Origin: Candidatus Omnitrophota bacterium
Lineage (GTDB): Bacteria > Omnitrophota > Gorgyraeia > B26-G9
NCBI GenBank assembly: GCA_022013205.1
Contig: JAKLQT010000166.1
Coordinates: 1 to 6,433 of the forward strand
Length of the DNA stretch: 6,433 bases
Reading direction: 5' to 3'
In this document: piece after piece, positions 5,538 through 6,433 of the stretch
Numbering within the stretch: the stretch's first letter is position 1
Layout: every line of letters starts with the position of its first letter
Position numbers and translations under genes: made by a program
The notes under the pieces: model-generated
Database searches by the model: none
What the model was told of the DNA's origin: nothing
What the model saw: only the letters and a program-made list of their open reading frames with translations

Positions 5538-6433
5538 TTAAAGTTCTCTGTCTGTTTTAACACTTGAATTAAATAATTTTATTTTTCTCTTTTTGCCTAT
5601 TCTTTTGATGTTATTAATTATACCAGCAAGCAATCTATTTTCACGAACCGCTTTAAATATTATATTGGCAAGGGAAAACAAAGTAAGCGAAATGATTTTA
5701 GATGAAAGTATCGCATCCAGATAATTCCCAGCTCTTTTTCTGATTTTAAGCGGTAACTTATTAAAAATACAATACAAATTCATCAACGCTCTGAAAAAAT
5801 TACGGACAAAGATAATACGCGTCATAGTCACTTTATCAAAATTCAATGAGCTCCCCTCTACATAATCGGTAATAACGCGGTCAGTCAACAAACCTTTATC
5901 CTCACATAACTTATGCAAAGATGTTTTTGGAAAAGGGTAAAATATTGAAGTATATGTAAAATCTGTATCTAAGCGTACATTTAACTTTACAGTATCCAGC
6001 AATTGATCTGCTCCTTCACCGGGCAAACCAACCATATTAAAAGTAGCGAATTCAATACCGTATTTCTTGCATAATTTTGCAGCTTGAATCAGAACATCAT
6101 CAGACATATTTCTCTGCAAAATTCCGTTTCTAAGCTCCTCATTACCGCTTTCCAGTCCAATAATAACTCTTCTACAGCCAGCCTCGTGCATCATGCTGGT
6201 AATATCCTCATTTGCCAGGTAATTAGCCCTCATATTGCACCTAAAAGGCAACTTTATTTGCTGTTTATACTTTTGTGTGAATTCCTTAAACCATTCTTTT
6301 TTTAAGGCTAAGATATCATCATAAAAACCAATCAGCTTTGTCTGCGGATACAGTTTTATAACTGAGAGAATCTCCTGTATAACATTATCTACGCTTCTAA
6401 AACGCACCCAGTCCTGATCTTCTTCTGCAATAC
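5538..6433 (-). CDS. Radical SAM protein, N-terminus cut by the window edge
   Basis: 297 residues are visible and the frame is open to the right edge, so the GTG at 6405-6407 is not the true start: the upstream codons (IAEEDQDW) continue into VRFRSVDNVIQEI, the segment that normally follows the Fe-S cluster loop. The CxxxCxxC motif and any B12 domain must lie outside. Visible barrel features, counted from the edge, are IGFYDDILAL (34-43), LPFRCNMRANYL (61-72), GCRRVIIGLESG (85-96, SAM-binding strand), GIEFATFNMVGLPGE (125-139) and FYPFPKTSLHKLCEDKGLL (164-182). These match the BchE-like B12/radical SAM group (COG1032 type). The C-terminal 100 residues are basic and hydrophobic (ISLTFLSLANIIF-like stretch near 250) and may be membrane-associated. 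It resembles the gene at 467-1969 in layout but is clearly a different protein. It lies 179 bp upstream of the next gene. The substrate is unknown. Confidence 0.88.
   Translation of the reverse strand, partial: IAEEDQDWVRFRSVDNVIQEILSVIKLYPQTKLIGFYDDILALKKEWFKEFTQKYKQQIKLPFRCNMRANYLANEDITSMMHEAGCRRVIIGLESGNEELRNGILQRNMSDDVLIQAAKLCKKYGIEFATFNMVGLPGEGADQLLDTVKLNVRLDTDFTYTSIFYPFPKTSLHKLCEDKGLLTDRVITDYVEGSSLNFDKVTMTRIIFVRNFFRALMNLYCIFNKLPLKIRKRAGNYLDAILSSKIISLTLFSLANIIFKAVRENRLLAGIINNIKRIGKKRKIKLFNSSVKTDREL

Noticed and set aside
6084..6305. Plus-strand open frame opposite the right-edge radical SAM gene
   Set aside because: Antisense to the conserved SAM-binding strands of the real gene; no independent support.

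Overview
This is an AT-rich window from an uncultured-style bacterial genome. It is dominated by one leftward (minus-strand) gene cluster for cell-surface glycan work that also contains radical SAM enzymes. The mix of cobalamin-type radical SAM proteins, an O-antigen ligase-like membrane protein and short degenerate intergenic repeats would fit an anaerobic, Gram-negative-type candidate phylum such as Omnitrophica. That placement is a guess from style: there is no rRNA or marker gene here to support it.

Layout, read in the direction of transcription (right to left). A radical SAM protein enters from the right edge and is cut off at its N-terminus (5538-6433). A 179-bp gap follows, with a possible -10 box and a good ribosome binding site. 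Next comes a tightly packed set of four genes: an O-antigen ligase/polymerase-like membrane protein (3880-5358), a family 4-type glycosyltransferase (2727-3887), a class I SAM-dependent methyltransferase (1978-2730), and a complete B12-binding-type radical SAM protein (467-1969). The junctions are an 8-bp overlap, an ATGA overlap and an 8-nt gap, so these four are almost certainly co-transcribed and largely translationally coupled.

The last 466 bp at the left are different. Bases 1-108 on the plus strand read as the tail of a third radical SAM gene. It carries a recognisable cluster-motif region but lacks the third cysteine and stops soon after, so it looks like a broken gene converging on the operon. 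Between the two lies a hairpin-rich non-coding stretch. It holds a 9-nt periodic motif and a GC-rich, 55-bp palindromic insertion flanked by a 5-bp direct repeat.

A likely joint role is as follows. The glycosyltransferase adds a sugar to a lipid-linked glycan, the methyltransferase and radical SAM enzymes modify a sugar or lipid moiety, and the ligase-like protein polymerises or transfers the finished glycan outside the inner membrane. The families are well supported. The substrate, and the idea that all the enzymes act on one glycan, are inference.
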